22,130 nucleotides of DNA, taken from a virus. Below, in pieces: positions 7,393-14,954 of this stretch (position 1 is its first letter; each line of letters starts with the position of its first letter). The stretch is taken from positions 1-22,130 of the IMG/VR virus record IMGVR_UViG_3300026519_000071. The stretch is one strand, 5' to 3'. A program made the translations under genes and the position numbers. A model generated the notes under the pieces. That model was not told where the DNA came from. It saw only the letters and a program-made list of their open reading frames with translations, and ran no database searches.

Positions 7393-8654
7393 TCCTTTTT
7401 TCCCTCTGGTTTTTCATCGTCCCGCGTCATATTTGGCGCTGGATTTAGTTTTTCGCCACCTTCAACCGGCTCAAGTCCTTCGATTTTTCGAGCCTCGTTC
7501 GGCACCATAAATGGCCCGCCTGTCGCTTTACTAAGAGCCTCGTAACGCTCTTTTGTCGTGGATTGTAAAAGTGCATTGAAATCGTGTTTGAAGAACAAAC
7601 CATTGCGCCGTTCTTCCTCGGTTAAAATTCCGAGCATAAGTTGCGCCTCTACAAACCCGCCCCAATGCAACAGGCAGTCGGCTTTATAGTCGATCGACTG
7701 CTGTTCGCCGTTCGCCTTCACACCATATTCCAGCATCTGCAATTTTGAAGGCGGGACACGGTATATTCCTGCGATCATTTCTCGATCGAACTTCCGGCTC
7801 TGCAATAACTGCTGATCAGCCGCTGAAATATCCAGGCTCTTGATATCGTCGTCTGATCCAATGATTGGAATCCCATTTGCATCCGGATCGCTTAACGCAT
7901 TTCGAATTCGCTTTGCGTTTCGGGTGTAATCCTCGTCGGAATCAAAGGTGTCTTCCATTTTCAAAAACGCGCGGGTGGTAATACCAGATGCGGTTCGCGC
8001 CGCAGCCTCTTGTCCAGCCAGCGCAAGTCCGACGCTTTCGCCCGCTATTTCCAAAGGCGAGCGCCCCGTCCAGCCATCCTCGGCCATGTAGCGCAAATGG
8101 ACCATTACACGTGATGGAACACGACGATAAACGCCAGCACCATCCTCAAATTCGTAAAAGCGTGAACGCCCGGCACGTAATTCCGTGCATCCATCTTGCC
8201 GGACTACATCAATCAAGGTGAGTTCACCTGCCCCGTCGCGCGGACCGTATGCATAAGCGCGACCACGTAAACAAAAGGCGTAAGCCAGAGCGTAGCGAGA
8301 TACGATCGCAGGTACACCAGGCGAGCTTTCAACGTTTAACAGATACGATGCTGGATGATCACGCACGCGCTCCTCGTGGCCCTTGCTATCGCGTTGGTAA
8401 AGCTTAAGCGGAACCTTTGAAAGGTCACCGGCGATGACGTTACAACACGAAAACACGGTCGCATGTTTTTGCGCAATCACGCCGGTAACGCGTGGCAACG
8501 TTTTTACATTACTCTGCGATCCAAACCCAATATTGTTCAACCAAGATTGCGGCGATGTGACACCGGAAACGGGAGCGGAGGCCGATATTTGTGGCTCCAA
8601 CTTTTGCGCCAATTCGCTTTGCCGACGACCCAACACACGATCTAGAAAGCTCAT
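7389..8654 (-). CDS. Portal protein, HK97 family
   Basis: 421 aa, standard length. Forms the dodecameric ring at one head vertex through which the terminase pumps DNA. Recognisable segments are HATVFSCCNVIAGDLSKVPLKLYQR near the N-terminus, MVHLRYMAEDGWTGRSPLEIA, the RKFDREMIAGIYRVPPSKLQML clip/stem region and LLHWGGFVEAQL. The C-terminus is Pro/Lys/Glu-rich and probably disordered. The ATG overlaps the TerL stop and the stop overlaps the protease start, so all three are likely translationally coupled. Confidence 0.93.
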   Translation of the reverse strand: MSFLDRVLGRRQSELAQKLEPQISASAPVSGVTSPQSWLNNIGFGSQSNVKTLPRVTGVIAQKHATVFSCCNVIAGDLSKVPLKLYQRDSKGHEERVRDHPASYLLNVESSPGVPAIVSRYALAYAFCLRGRAYAYGPRDGAGELTLIDVVRQDGCTELRAGRSRFYEFEDGAGVYRRVPSRVMVHLRYMAEDGWTGRSPLEIAGESVGLALAGQEAAARTASGITTRAFLKMEDTFDSDEDYTRNAKRIRNALSDPDANGIPIIGSDDDIKSLDISAADQQLLQSRKFDREMIAGIYRVPPSKLQMLEYGVKANGEQQSIDYKADCLLHWGGFVEAQLMLGILTEEERRNGLFFKHDFNALLQSTTKERYEALSKATGGPFMVPNEARKIEGLEPVEGGEKLNPAPNMTRDDEKPEGKKE

Positions 8655-10333
8655 ACTGTTTCAATCTCCCTAGCTTTGCGTTTGCCTTCGCCCACGAGAG
8701 CGCGGCCAAGTGCCATGATTGCTGCAACCGCCGTATCAATACGGCCCGTTGATTTCTTTTTGTTCGGGCTAATATTCTCGGCCTTGTCCATATCGACATG
8801 CACGTTACTCACCGCCCAAGCCAGCACCGGATTTCCACCGTGGCGGATCTTGTTCTTGAAGGTCATTTCTTCAAATTTCTTCATCGGGTTAGACATGCTG
8901 CCATAACCTTGGCGATGTTCGACCATCGGGAAATGGCGCTTGTCCAGTTCCTTGGCCACGTAACTCATACCCCACGGATCATAGGCCACTTCCTTGAGAT
9001 CGAAGTGGTCTTTGATCCACCCCATCCGCTGGATGATTTGTTCTTCATCGATCGCCGCTCCTTTGTGAACCTCGAGCCAGCCAGTGTCGCGCCACTGCAC
9101 AAACTCGCGGTTTTCCTTTTGCGCGCGCTGGATGAACCCCTTCGGCCCTGCAGGCAAAAACGTGTAGGAGATCAGATAGACCAGACCGTCAATTGGCACC
9201 GCGATCACAATCGCTGTGGTGTCTGTTGTTCTGGACAAGTCGATCCCCACCCAAGCTGGTCGCCCATAGAGCATTTCCGGATTGAACGGTTCAGCCCCTC
9301 TGTCCCAGATATCGCGCCCGATCCACGTCTGCGCGCCCTCGGTCCAGAGGTTTAAATGCAGCCGGCGAAAGTTTGGCATGCCGCCCTGAATGGCGACGGC
9401 CTTGTTGTATATCTGCTCAAAGTTCTCGCGCTTGAAACTCACGCCGAGGTTCGGATTGCCCATCATCCAGTTTTTCGGATCGCCCGGATCGCAGTCTTCA
9501 GCTGGCTCCGCGATATACCCGAAGAAGGAATCGTCGATCACATCGCCGCGCAAAACCTTTTCGCCGTACCCGCGCAGCTCACCACAAATCGAAACCATGT
9601 CGGCACCGGCCGTAGTGATGGCCCAGTCGATCGGCTGGTCGCGGCTGACCATCGAGTTGACGACGATCTCCGCCAACTCCCGATCTGTCCAGCGGTGAAC
9701 CTCGTCTCGCGCAGCAAAATGCGGGTTGATACCGTCCGAGGCATTCCCGTCGCGGCTCAGGCATTTGATGAATCCATCTGCCTTTGGCGTGGCGATTTCT
9801 GACTGCCAGACATTCATCAGGCGCGGCAAAATCGGCGATTTTTTAATCATCCGCTTCAGCTCTTTGAACAACAGCCCGGCTTGATCCCGCGTTGTCGCCG
9901 CGCAGTAGCCTTGTGGTGCGGCCTCCGGTTTTCCCGTTAACGGGTTCACATCGAACAGCTGCGTGAACAGCATCGGCACGGCGGTGTCGGTCGTCTTGCC
10001 GTTTTTCTTACCCACCTGGTGGTAGGTCGATTGAAACCTGCGCAGGCCGGAGTCTTCTTTCTTCCAACCAAACACCGAGCCGTGGCGAAATTCCTGCCAA
10101 GGTTCAAGAGCCAAAGGTTTTCCTGCCATCGATCCGGTTGTGTGACAAATCATCTTTGAGAAGTTCAAGACGCGCGAAGCGGCCTGACAGTCGAAATACA
10201 GCCCCCGATCCCCGCCGGTCTCGAGATCCATCAAATGGCGCTCACACGCCAGGCGAACCAACTCGCCGGTTACAATGTCGCCTTCGACAACTTTGACCGC
10301 ATATTGCGAGGTCGGGTGATCAATCGGATCCAT
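8651..10333 (-). CDS. terL: Terminase large subunit (HK97 type, Terminase_1)
   Basis: 560 aa. ATP-driven DNA packaging motor and nuclease. The ATPase half shows a deviant Walker A VGKKNGKT at 107-114, and FAARDE at 206-211 as Walker B with the catalytic Glu. The nuclease half begins with GIDLSRTTDTTA at 363, giving the first acidic metal ligand Asp365, and ends with GRIDTAVAA, Asp533 being the likely last ligand. The ATG at 10333 lies 14 bases inside the small terminase gene. The sequence looks intact. Confidence 0.94.
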   Translation of the reverse strand: MDPIDHPTSQYAVKVVEGDIVTGELVRLACERHLMDLETGGDRGLYFDCQAASRVLNFSKMICHTTGSMAGKPLALEPWQEFRHGSVFGWKKEDSGLRRFQSTYHQVGKKNGKTTDTAVPMLFTQLFDVNPLTGKPEAAPQGYCAATTRDQAGLLFKELKRMIKKSPILPRLMNVWQSEIATPKADGFIKCLSRDGNASDGINPHFAARDEVHRWTDRELAEIVVNSMVSRDQPIDWAITTAGADMVSICGELRGYGEKVLRGDVIDDSFFGYIAEPAEDCDPGDPKNWMMGNPNLGVSFKRENFEQIYNKAVAIQGGMPNFRRLHLNLWTEGAQTWIGRDIWDRGAEPFNPEMLYGRPAWVGIDLSRTTDTTAIVIAVPIDGLVYLISYTFLPAGPKGFIQRAQKENREFVQWRDTGWLEVHKGAAIDEEQIIQRMGWIKDHFDLKEVAYDPWGMSYVAKELDKRHFPMVEHRQGYGSMSNPMKKFEEMTFKNKIRHGGNPVLAWAVSNVHVDMDKAENISPNKKKSTGRIDTAVAAIMALGRALVGEGKRKAREIETV

Positions 10334-10757
10334 TGAGCTGTTTCATCAGGTCATCGAAGAGATCCCCCTGACCCACGTTTCTGAACCGCGCCTCGTCAAT
10401 CGGCGACATGCCAAAGACAGCAGACAGCTGGCGCATCGTTGCCAGTGCATCTTGGCGCTGCCCCCATGCGGCGCGTTTTTTTTCCTGATCACCGTTTCTG
10501 GTCTTAACACTGAAGTAGCTGCCTATCATTGCGATATCACCGGTGAAGCGAATGAAGTCGGCCACCGCCTCGCAGTACGCGGCAAACATATCTGCGTGTT
10601 GTGGCTCTAGGCGTTCCTTGGAAACTTGAATCGAGGCCAGGCGCTCCCAGACTTCGCGCCCTTCACTGCTCATAAAATCCGGTGCTTCAGGTATCGTTCT
10701 TCGGATGTCTCCCTTCATAGGGAGGACGTTGTCGAGCTTAGGTTTTGCTCCCTTCAT
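10320..10757 (-). CDS. terS: Terminase small subunit, P27 family
   Basis: 145 aa. Recognises the packaging site and loads DNA to the large subunit. The N-terminus MKGAKPKLDNVLPMKGD and the helix FMSSEGREVWERLAS followed by LEPQHADMFAAYCEAVADF are typical of the P27/Terminase_4 family, as is the short acidic C-terminus GDLFDDLMKQLNG. An excellent ribosome binding site (AAAGGAGG, five bases before the ATG) makes the start clear. The 126 bases between this gene and the HNH gene hold no ORF I can support and no clear terminator; they may contain the packaging site. Confidence 0.9.
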   Translation of the reverse strand: MKGAKPKLDNVLPMKGDIRRTIPEAPDFMSSEGREVWERLASIQVSKERLEPQHADMFAAYCEAVADFIRFTGDIAMIGSYFSVKTRNGDQEKKRAAWGQRQDALATMRQLSAVFGMSPIDEARFRNVGQGDLFDDLMKQLNGSD

Positions 10758-10883
10758 TGCGGCCTCCTTTCATGAGCTGTCTATCCAATATCAGGTGGGC
10801 TTTTTTCCCCAATTCAACGCGCACAAAAGAAAAGGTTCTCCCGCCGGTCTAGGGCATCAGCACCTTAAAAATCAGATACCCCC

Positions 10884-11264
10884 CTACCGAGATCCAAAGA
10901 CCTCGCGAGCAGTTTTACGACTGTGACAAGGATGGCAAAGCGATTGCCAGTTCGTTTTATCCCACATTAGAGCCGGTTTGCCCTTGTGTGGAATGATGTG
11001 GTCGACGTCCGTTGCCGGGACAACCAAACCAAGTTCACCGCAGTCAACACATAGCGGGTTATGCTTCAGGTGCTTTAGGCGAGCGACCCGCCAACGCTTC
11101 GTTCCGTAGAACTTCCTGTTGGCCTTGGCCTCGTCCGATAACTGGGCAGATGCGCGCCGCTTGTTCAGTTTTGCCAGTCGCCGTTCTTCATGTTCCGGGC
11201 AGTGCGACAGACCAGCGATTGCTATGTCGCCACACCCTGCAGCGACACATACTTTTCGTATCAA
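10884..11264 (-). CDS. HNH endonuclease next to the terminase
   Basis: 126 aa. The HNH core is complete: DVDH at 86-89 (His89), Asn105 and His114, with zinc ligands C72/C75 and C110/C113. An extra Cys/His group at the N-terminus (C6, C11, C22, H25) suggests a second zinc site. HNH proteins beside TerS/TerL, such as HK97 gp74, are known to assist the terminase in cutting DNA at packaging. The start appears to be TTG at 11264, five bases after the stop of the preceding gene and without a good ribosome binding site, so it probably relies on re-initiation. Confidence 0.88.
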   Translation of the reverse strand: MIRKVCVAAGCGDIAIAGLSHCPEHEERRLAKLNKRRASAQLSDEAKANRKFYGTKRWRVARLKHLKHNPLCVDCGELGLVVPATDVDHIIPHKGKPALMWDKTNWQSLCHPCHSRKTAREVFGSR

Positions 11265-11268
11265 TTGC

Positions 11269-11625
11269 TTACGGAATTTTATCCAGCTTGATTGCAGCCG
11301 AAGTCACCGATGCAGTAGCCGAATAGTCCACGGTGACCGTACCGTCTGCATCGCGGTACGCGTTGGCGAACGGGCCAATGAGTTTCTCAGCACCTGCGCC
11401 AACAGCAACAACGTGATCCGGAATTGGTATCAACCCAGCGCCCGCAACATCAGCCTCTGTTGTAAAGGCCGGGATCGTCACGTTGATTGATGCACCGCCA
11501 CCGTTTTTCACGAGCAGCATAAAGCGATCGTTGCCACCGGTCTCGATCACATCTTGCGCCGCCACTGCACTGAAGACAGCGGCCAGACCTGCTGGTGTGA
11601 TTTTCTGAATAGTCATCGTACCCAT
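11269..11625 (-). CDS. Small beta-rich phage protein, decoration-like
   Basis: 118 aa. Sequence such as ITPAGLAAVFSAVA, RFMLLVKNGGGASINVTIPA and VVAVGAGAEKLIGPF recurs in short phage proteins predicted as single beta-sandwich domains and sometimes annotated as capsid decoration or head proteins. First gene of the late block, directly after the terminator at 11,665, so expressed with head genes. The ATG at 11625 has AGGGA eight bases upstream. Structural role is an inference; there is no catalytic motif. Confidence 0.68.
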   Translation of the reverse strand: MGTMTIQKITPAGLAAVFSAVAAQDVIETGGNDRFMLLVKNGGGASINVTIPAFTTEADVAGAGLIPIPDHVVAVGAGAEKLIGPFANAYRDADGTVTVDYSATASVTSAAIKLDKIP

Positions 11626-11664
11626 AGCATGCGTCCCTAATTATGATTGAATGGTGTAGGAATC

Positions 11665-11696
11665 AAAAACGCCCAGACGATTATCTCGCTGGGCGT
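11665..11696 (-). terminator. Leftward intrinsic terminator before the late genes
   Basis: On the minus strand ACGCCCAG pairs perfectly with CTGGGCGT, the inner CGA/TCG adds three pairs, and TTTTT follows. This strong terminator separates the 288-aa gene from the late block. Just past it, TTGATT and CATAAT occur 15 bases apart on the minus strand and could form a weak late promoter. Confidence 0.85.
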
Positions 11697-11734
11697 ATTT
11701 GTTGATTATGCCGTTAGGGATACATTCAGATGAA

Positions 11735-12601
11735 CTAAGCGTCAACCCCCTTGTGTGGCCGCTGGTAGCGTCCGGCCACCATTTCACCAGTTCTGCCCAA
11801 AACTGGTTCATAGCCAATGTCTGCCATGCTCTGCACTCCATACGTTGCCGATACAATGCCGCCCTTACGATTGGTTCCCGCCATCCGGTCAAGACACTCG
11901 CAAAGAGCATTTGAAAGTTTGGTAACGTTTGGGCCGCCTATTTTCCAACCATGCACGTGCAGCACCTGTGATATCGTCTTGCCTTCGATGCACACCATAT
12001 CGACCAACTTCCGCGCTTTGATAACAACGCGCTCACCGCGTTTCGATGGACGTACCCGACGAATTTCCATCGCCAGTCCATTACCAATCAGTTTGCGCCA
12101 GTGATCAATCTGCTTACCCTGATCGATCACAGCATCCATATATCCTGTTCCGTCGCCGCCGCCACCACTGGGCATGCCCTCGACCGAGCTACAACGAACG
12201 CCAGCTGAAGCATGACGCTCGACCAAGTCTCGATAGTCGCGCCCCATCTGGACCTGCGCATAAGTGAATGGTGCGCCTTTTTTCTTGGAAGCCTTATCTA
12301 TCATTACATCGAACACATCGCGCTCTCGCATGGCTGACCGTCCATACGCACCGTGATCAATCGTCTGAAATTCCCCGCCCGCATCGAGATAGGTTTCAGC
12401 CGAACGGAACGGGATCACCCTGCCGCGCGCCGGTGCGATCGAAACCATCTCTGGCCCACACTCGCTAGGTGCAAGACCCGCTGCTACTACCGCCGCCAAT
12501 CGCTCATTTTCTGCATTTCGCGCATCATGCCTGCGTTCCAACCTGCCAGCTGAAGCGTCAATTTCAGAAAGATCGTTTTTCAGTACAGTTTGGTCATTCA
12601 T
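11735..12601 (-). CDS. Putative DNA-binding protein, candidate late-gene regulator
   Basis: 288 aa, no family named with certainty. The N-terminal 45 residues are helical and charged. The middle has FTYAQVQMGRDYRDLVERH and a Gly-rich SGGGGDGTGYMDAV linker. The C-terminal third (LVDMVCIEGKTISQVLHVHG, then KIGGPNVTKLSNALCECLDRM) reads like a helix-turn-helix. The gene is last in the middle operon and is followed by a strong terminator and then the late genes, the position held by Q-type antiterminators or late activators in lambdoid phages. The start overlaps the upstream stop (ATGA). The regulatory role is inferred from position and the HTH-like segment. Confidence 0.6.
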   Translation of the reverse strand: MNDQTVLKNDLSEIDASAGRLERRHDARNAENERLAAVVAAGLAPSECGPEMVSIAPARGRVIPFRSAETYLDAGGEFQTIDHGAYGRSAMRERDVFDVMIDKASKKKGAPFTYAQVQMGRDYRDLVERHASAGVRCSSVEGMPSGGGGDGTGYMDAVIDQGKQIDHWRKLIGNGLAMEIRRVRPSKRGERVVIKARKLVDMVCIEGKTISQVLHVHGWKIGGPNVTKLSNALCECLDRMAGTNRKGGIVSATYGVQSMADIGYEPVLGRTGEMVAGRYQRPHKGVDA

Positions 12602-13179
12602 GCTGCTGCCCCTTTATATTTGCTGTCGATTATCGCCATGCATGTGTCATGCGCTTTGCGCCAACCTTCCAACCATTGACGATCCTGATCGCTCGCACGG
12701 CCTGCATTGACGTTCTCTTCGATGCGCGCGCGCTGGCCTGAGTTTCTGGAAGCGTTATCCAGTATCTGCTTCATGTCGTAGTCGCCTGGTGGCCTTCCGT
12801 TGCGTTTCAAAAACGCACGCAGCTCCACGATGTAGCCACCATCAACTGCCCGCTGGCCTGGCGCTGATTGCAGGAACGATCGAACCAACCGGCTTTCACT
12901 TGGCGGCGGCTCTTGCAACGCGCGCGCCCATCCGGTGATTAAGGTTAGTGCCGGCCAATGATCTTTGTCCGGACCGCCCGCATGTGTCTCGACCACCTCG
13001 GCCAAGGCGTACAAGAATCCTTCATCCATGTAGGACAACCGCGCCATCAAACCATCCATAACAGATTGATGCGTGTCGATGGTCATGCCCTTTTTACGCA
13101 CCATCCCGATTGCATTCAGTGGATCTATCAGGTGTTTTTTCACCCGCTCTTTGCCTGCTCTTAGTTCCTCACCTTCCAT
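12598..13179 (-). CDS. Conserved-looking phage protein of unknown function downstream of the origin
   Basis: 193 aa, mostly helical and soluble. Features are a short basic N-terminus, YMDEGFLYALAEVVETHAGGPDKDHWPA, and an Arg/Asp-rich C-terminal helix pair ending before a Lys/Ala tail. No catalytic motif or membrane segment recognised. It is the first gene after the candidate origin region, has AGGA/AGAGG upstream of the ATG, and is coupled to the 288-aa gene by a four-base overlap. Replication or regulatory work is possible from position only. Confidence 0.62.
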   Translation of the reverse strand: MEGEELRAGKERVKKHLIDPLNAIGMVRKKGMTIDTHQSVMDGLMARLSYMDEGFLYALAEVVETHAGGPDKDHWPALTLITGWARALQEPPPSESRLVRSFLQSAPGQRAVDGGYIVELRAFLKRNGRPPGDYDMKQILDNASRNSGQRARIEENVNAGRASDQDRQWLEGWRKAHDTCMAIIDSKYKGAAA

Positions 13180-13209
13180 GCCCTCTTCCTTTCTCTATGC
13201 AATCCCGAC

Positions 13210-13218
13210 TTATCCACA
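13210..13218 (+). promoter_or_regulatory. DnaA box (TTATCCACA), part of a candidate replication origin
   Basis: An exact match to the consensus DnaA box. A second, one-mismatch copy (TTATCTACA) is at 13287-13295. The two flank a pyrimidine-rich tract. Confidence 0.65.
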
Positions 13219-13297
13219 GGTTCAATCTTCAGTTCCGGCGCGCCCCGTATTGTCTTTTCTTTTTCTTTTTCTTTTCGTTTCTTTTCTTATCTACAGT

Positions 13298-13418
13298 CAC
13301 AGAATATTCGCAAAAAAAGGGGATAACCCCTGATGTTCCGTGTTTATTCCGTAATATTCCGTGTTTATTCCGTAACATTCACGGAATATTCTGTAACAGT
13401 CACAGAATGTCACAGATT
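13298..13418. repeat. Helically phased iteron-like repeats
   Basis: Two identical 19-bp units, TTCCGTGTTTATTCCGTAA, start at 13336 and 13357, a 21-bp period. The core TTCCGT therefore starts at 13336, 13347, 13357 and 13368, about one helical turn apart, and TTCTGT follows at 13389. Opposite-strand copies are CACAGAAT at 13298-13305 and 13401-13408, CACAGATT at 13411-13418, and ACGGAAT at 13381-13387. Confidence 0.75.
13312..13331 (-). terminator. Short leftward terminator inside the repeat region
   Basis: Minus-strand AGGGG-TTAT-CCCCT followed by seven T residues in all. The stem is only five pairs but mostly G-C. It lies about 100 bases after the stop of the initiator-like gene. Confidence 0.6.
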
Positions 13419-13429
13419 GGAAACCCTTC

Positions 13430-14053
13430 TTAATTCCCCACCATTTCCGTCTGGAAATCTCCCAAAGCTTGCCGGATAAACGCCTCACGGCGCTGTACAT
13501 CTGGGTGTTTTTCCTCCAGCCAATCATTGAATCGGTCGACGAATTGCGGGGTACGTAATAACTGTCCTGCCCCGATCCGGTCCTTGATCATCTCTTCCAA
13601 ATCCTTCAAGCGCTTGAACCGTCTTTTAGCTTCTGTATTTGCTTGGTTTACCCGCCGCGATTTCACAGCCTCCAGAACGACCTCAGTAACGACTGGATGC
13701 GCATAGCGGACTTCGCCATTATCACACTGGACCAACTCCCAATTGTGCAGCGGATTTACTTCTCGACTGTCCAGCTTCTTCCAATAATCTACAGTCACGC
13801 CGATCGCGCTAGCCAGTAGCCGTTCATCTGTTGGTAAAGTTCCAACCGGTGTTTCATCGTGCGCTTCACAAAATAACAAGAAACCAAACCAACCGACTTC
13901 TGGTTCGGCTAACTGGCGAAACTTACTTTTCCGCCAACGCTTCAAATTCCAAGCGATGAAGAAGTGGGAATCCAACCTATCACCCGCTGAAATCGGATAT
14001 TGTGGTAGGGTATTTACATCTACCAGTTCGGGCTTTTTTTGTTTCTGGCTCAT
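13430..14053 (-). CDS. Replication-initiator-like winged-helix protein (long paralogue)
   Basis: 207 aa. The N-terminal 125 residues (HFFIAWNLKRWRKSKFRQLA, LPTDERLLASAIGVTVDYWKKL, SREVNPLHNWELV, EVRYAHPVV) have the layout of the small winged-helix domains found in phage and plasmid replication initiators (YdaU/DUF1376-like style), with a graded GTLPTDERLLA helix as recognition region. Residues 130-207 are a charged helical extension absent from its neighbour. The upstream gene encodes a clear paralogue of the N-terminal domain, and the downstream 250 bases carry DnaA boxes and phased repeats. Initiation of phage replication is the best reading, but the exact family is not certain. Confidence 0.66.
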   Translation of the reverse strand: MSQKQKKPELVDVNTLPQYPISAGDRLDSHFFIAWNLKRWRKSKFRQLAEPEVGWFGFLLFCEAHDETPVGTLPTDERLLASAIGVTVDYWKKLDSREVNPLHNWELVQCDNGEVRYAHPVVTEVVLEAVKSRRVNQANTEAKRRFKRLKDLEEMIKDRIGAGQLLRTPQFVDRFNDWLEEKHPDVQRREAFIRQALGDFQTEMVGN

Positions 14054-14364
14054 TTAGCGCCCCTCGCCTTACCAAGCAATTCCATTACTACTGGATGGCA
14101 GTAACGGACTTCATCCTCAAATCGGGCTAGATACCAATTATGGAGCGGCGAAATCTCTCGGCTCTTCAATTCCAGCCAAGTTGCAAGATCGAGCCTCAAT
14201 AGCAGGGCCAACTTCTTGTCGTCCTGCGGCAGTGTTCCGATAGGTGATTGGGTGTGGGCGATTGAGATAAGATCAAACCCCGCCGACTTAACATCTGGCG
14301 ACGCTAATAATCGAAACCTACTATTCAGCCAACGATTGTGATGAAATTCGATATACCTATTCAT
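14050..14364 (-). CDS. Short paralogue of the replication-initiator-like protein
   Basis: 104 aa. It aligns along its whole length with the N-terminal domain of the next gene: FHHNRWLNSRFRLLASPDV, IGTLPQDDKKLALLL, SREISPLHNWYLARF, EVRYCHPVVMEL. The block SRE..PLHNW shares 8 of 10 residues and EVRY.HPVV is nearly identical. It lacks the C-terminal helical extension. Overlaps both neighbours by four bases (ATGA), so the pair is made from one mRNA. It may form a mixed complex with, or antagonise, the longer paralogue. Function is inferred. Confidence 0.66.
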   Translation of the reverse strand: MNRYIEFHHNRWLNSRFRLLASPDVKSAGFDLISIAHTQSPIGTLPQDDKKLALLLRLDLATWLELKSREISPLHNWYLARFEDEVRYCHPVVMELLGKARGAK

Positions 14365-14750
14365 GACTTGTTTACCCCCTCAATGCGTCGGCCGCGATCC
14401 GCCAGCCATTCCGATTGAACACGCGTAACGTATCGCCGTGCGGCAGTGGTTAGTGCTTTTTGCGCTGTACCATCGGCGGCGTACTTGCCCATCCTGTGGA
14501 TCAGCAACGGCATGGCCATTTTATGGCCCCACTTGCGCGCCTCGTTGGTGCCCGCCGTCTCACATGCCGTACAACAGTACACTTGCCAGTCACGGTTTTT
14601 ATCAAACACTTCACTGCACGCAGGGTTAAAACAAACACCATCAATCCATGGTCTGAATTGCTCCAGTTCAGCCCATGCGTAATTCTTGAATGGTTCAGGT
14701 GCAAAATGCCCTGCCACCACTTCTTTACGAGGGGTTATCAGGTCAGACAT
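14361..14750 (-). CDS. Zinc-binding phage protein of unknown function
   Basis: 129 aa. Residues 40-63 carry C40-x4-C45, then C59-C60-x2-C63, a likely zinc knuckle (CFNPAC ... VYCCTAC). The C-terminal half is basic and helical (ALTTAARRYVTRVQSEWLADRGRR), as in nucleic-acid-binding proteins. AAGGGG lies six bases before the ATG. The ATG overlaps the end of a 28-codon ORF and the stop overlaps the short initiator paralogue. Probably an early DNA-metabolism helper; no enzyme motif seen. Confidence 0.66.
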   Translation of the reverse strand: MSDLITPRKEVVAGHFAPEPFKNYAWAELEQFRPWIDGVCFNPACSEVFDKNRDWQVYCCTACETAGTNEARKWGHKMAMPLLIHRMGKYAADGTAQKALTTAARRYVTRVQSEWLADRGRRIEGVNKS

Positions 14751-14829
14751 TCGCCACCCCTTTGTTATCGCCGTCCACGGGGCTTAAAATGGCCCTCAAG
14801 TCCTGCCCAATTAACATCGCGCCATTCAT
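14743..14829 (-). CDS. 28-aa coupled small ORF
   Basis: Reads MNGAMLIGQDLRAILSPV and ends DNKGVANV. It begins in an ATGA overlap with the preceding 42-aa ORF, and its stop lies just inside the next gene's start. AAGGGGG is seven bases upstream of its ATG. No function recognised. Such short links between genes may encode peptides or simply carry ribosomes from gene to gene. Confidence 0.4.
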   Translation of the reverse strand: MNGAMLIGQDLRAILSPVDGDNKGVANV

Positions 14830-14954
14830 TGAGCTGCCCCCTTCATCATTCCATGAAGGGAATTGCTACACGCCAGCCCACGTTCGATAAATAATTCGGC
14901 ACCTGCCATATTCGCCCAAAAGGCGCTGGTGGCAGGGCTGGCGACAACCATCAT
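14826..14954 (-). CDS. 42-aa coupled small ORF
   Basis: Starts MMVVASPATSAFWANMAGAE and ends MMKGAAQ. GGAGG lies four bases before the first ATG and seven before the second. It overlaps the stop of the wHTH gene (ATGA) and the start of the 28-aa ORF. Mildly hydrophobic with no clear membrane segment. Its placement in an unbroken chain of overlaps supports real translation. Function unknown. Confidence 0.5.
   Translation of the reverse strand: MMVVASPATSAFWANMAGAELFIERGLACSNSLHGMMKGAAQ

Larger units (their letters stand above)
13210..13418. other. Candidate phage replication origin
   Basis: This non-coding stretch combines three classical origin elements. DnaA boxes lie at 13210-13218 and 13287-13295. 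A nearly pure pyrimidine tract runs from 13253 to 13288, broken only by a G at 13277, and could serve as an unwinding element. An array of TTCCGT/ACGGAA-type repeats covers 13298-13418. It lies directly beside two replication-initiator-like genes. No gene occupies 13180-13429. Origin function is an inference. Confidence 0.6.

Noticed and set aside
8798-9802. Two long adjacent plus-strand ORFs opposite terL
   Set aside because: Antisense to TerL, which is intact with all its motifs.
10758-10883. A possible gene or terminator between the small terminase and HNH genes
   Set aside because: No open frame with a start and ribosome binding site and no convincing stem with a T-run; left as unassigned, perhaps holding the packaging site.
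13298-13418. CRISPR array
   Set aside because: Repeat units are too short and spaced by one or two helical turns, without unique spacers or cas genes; iterons fit better.
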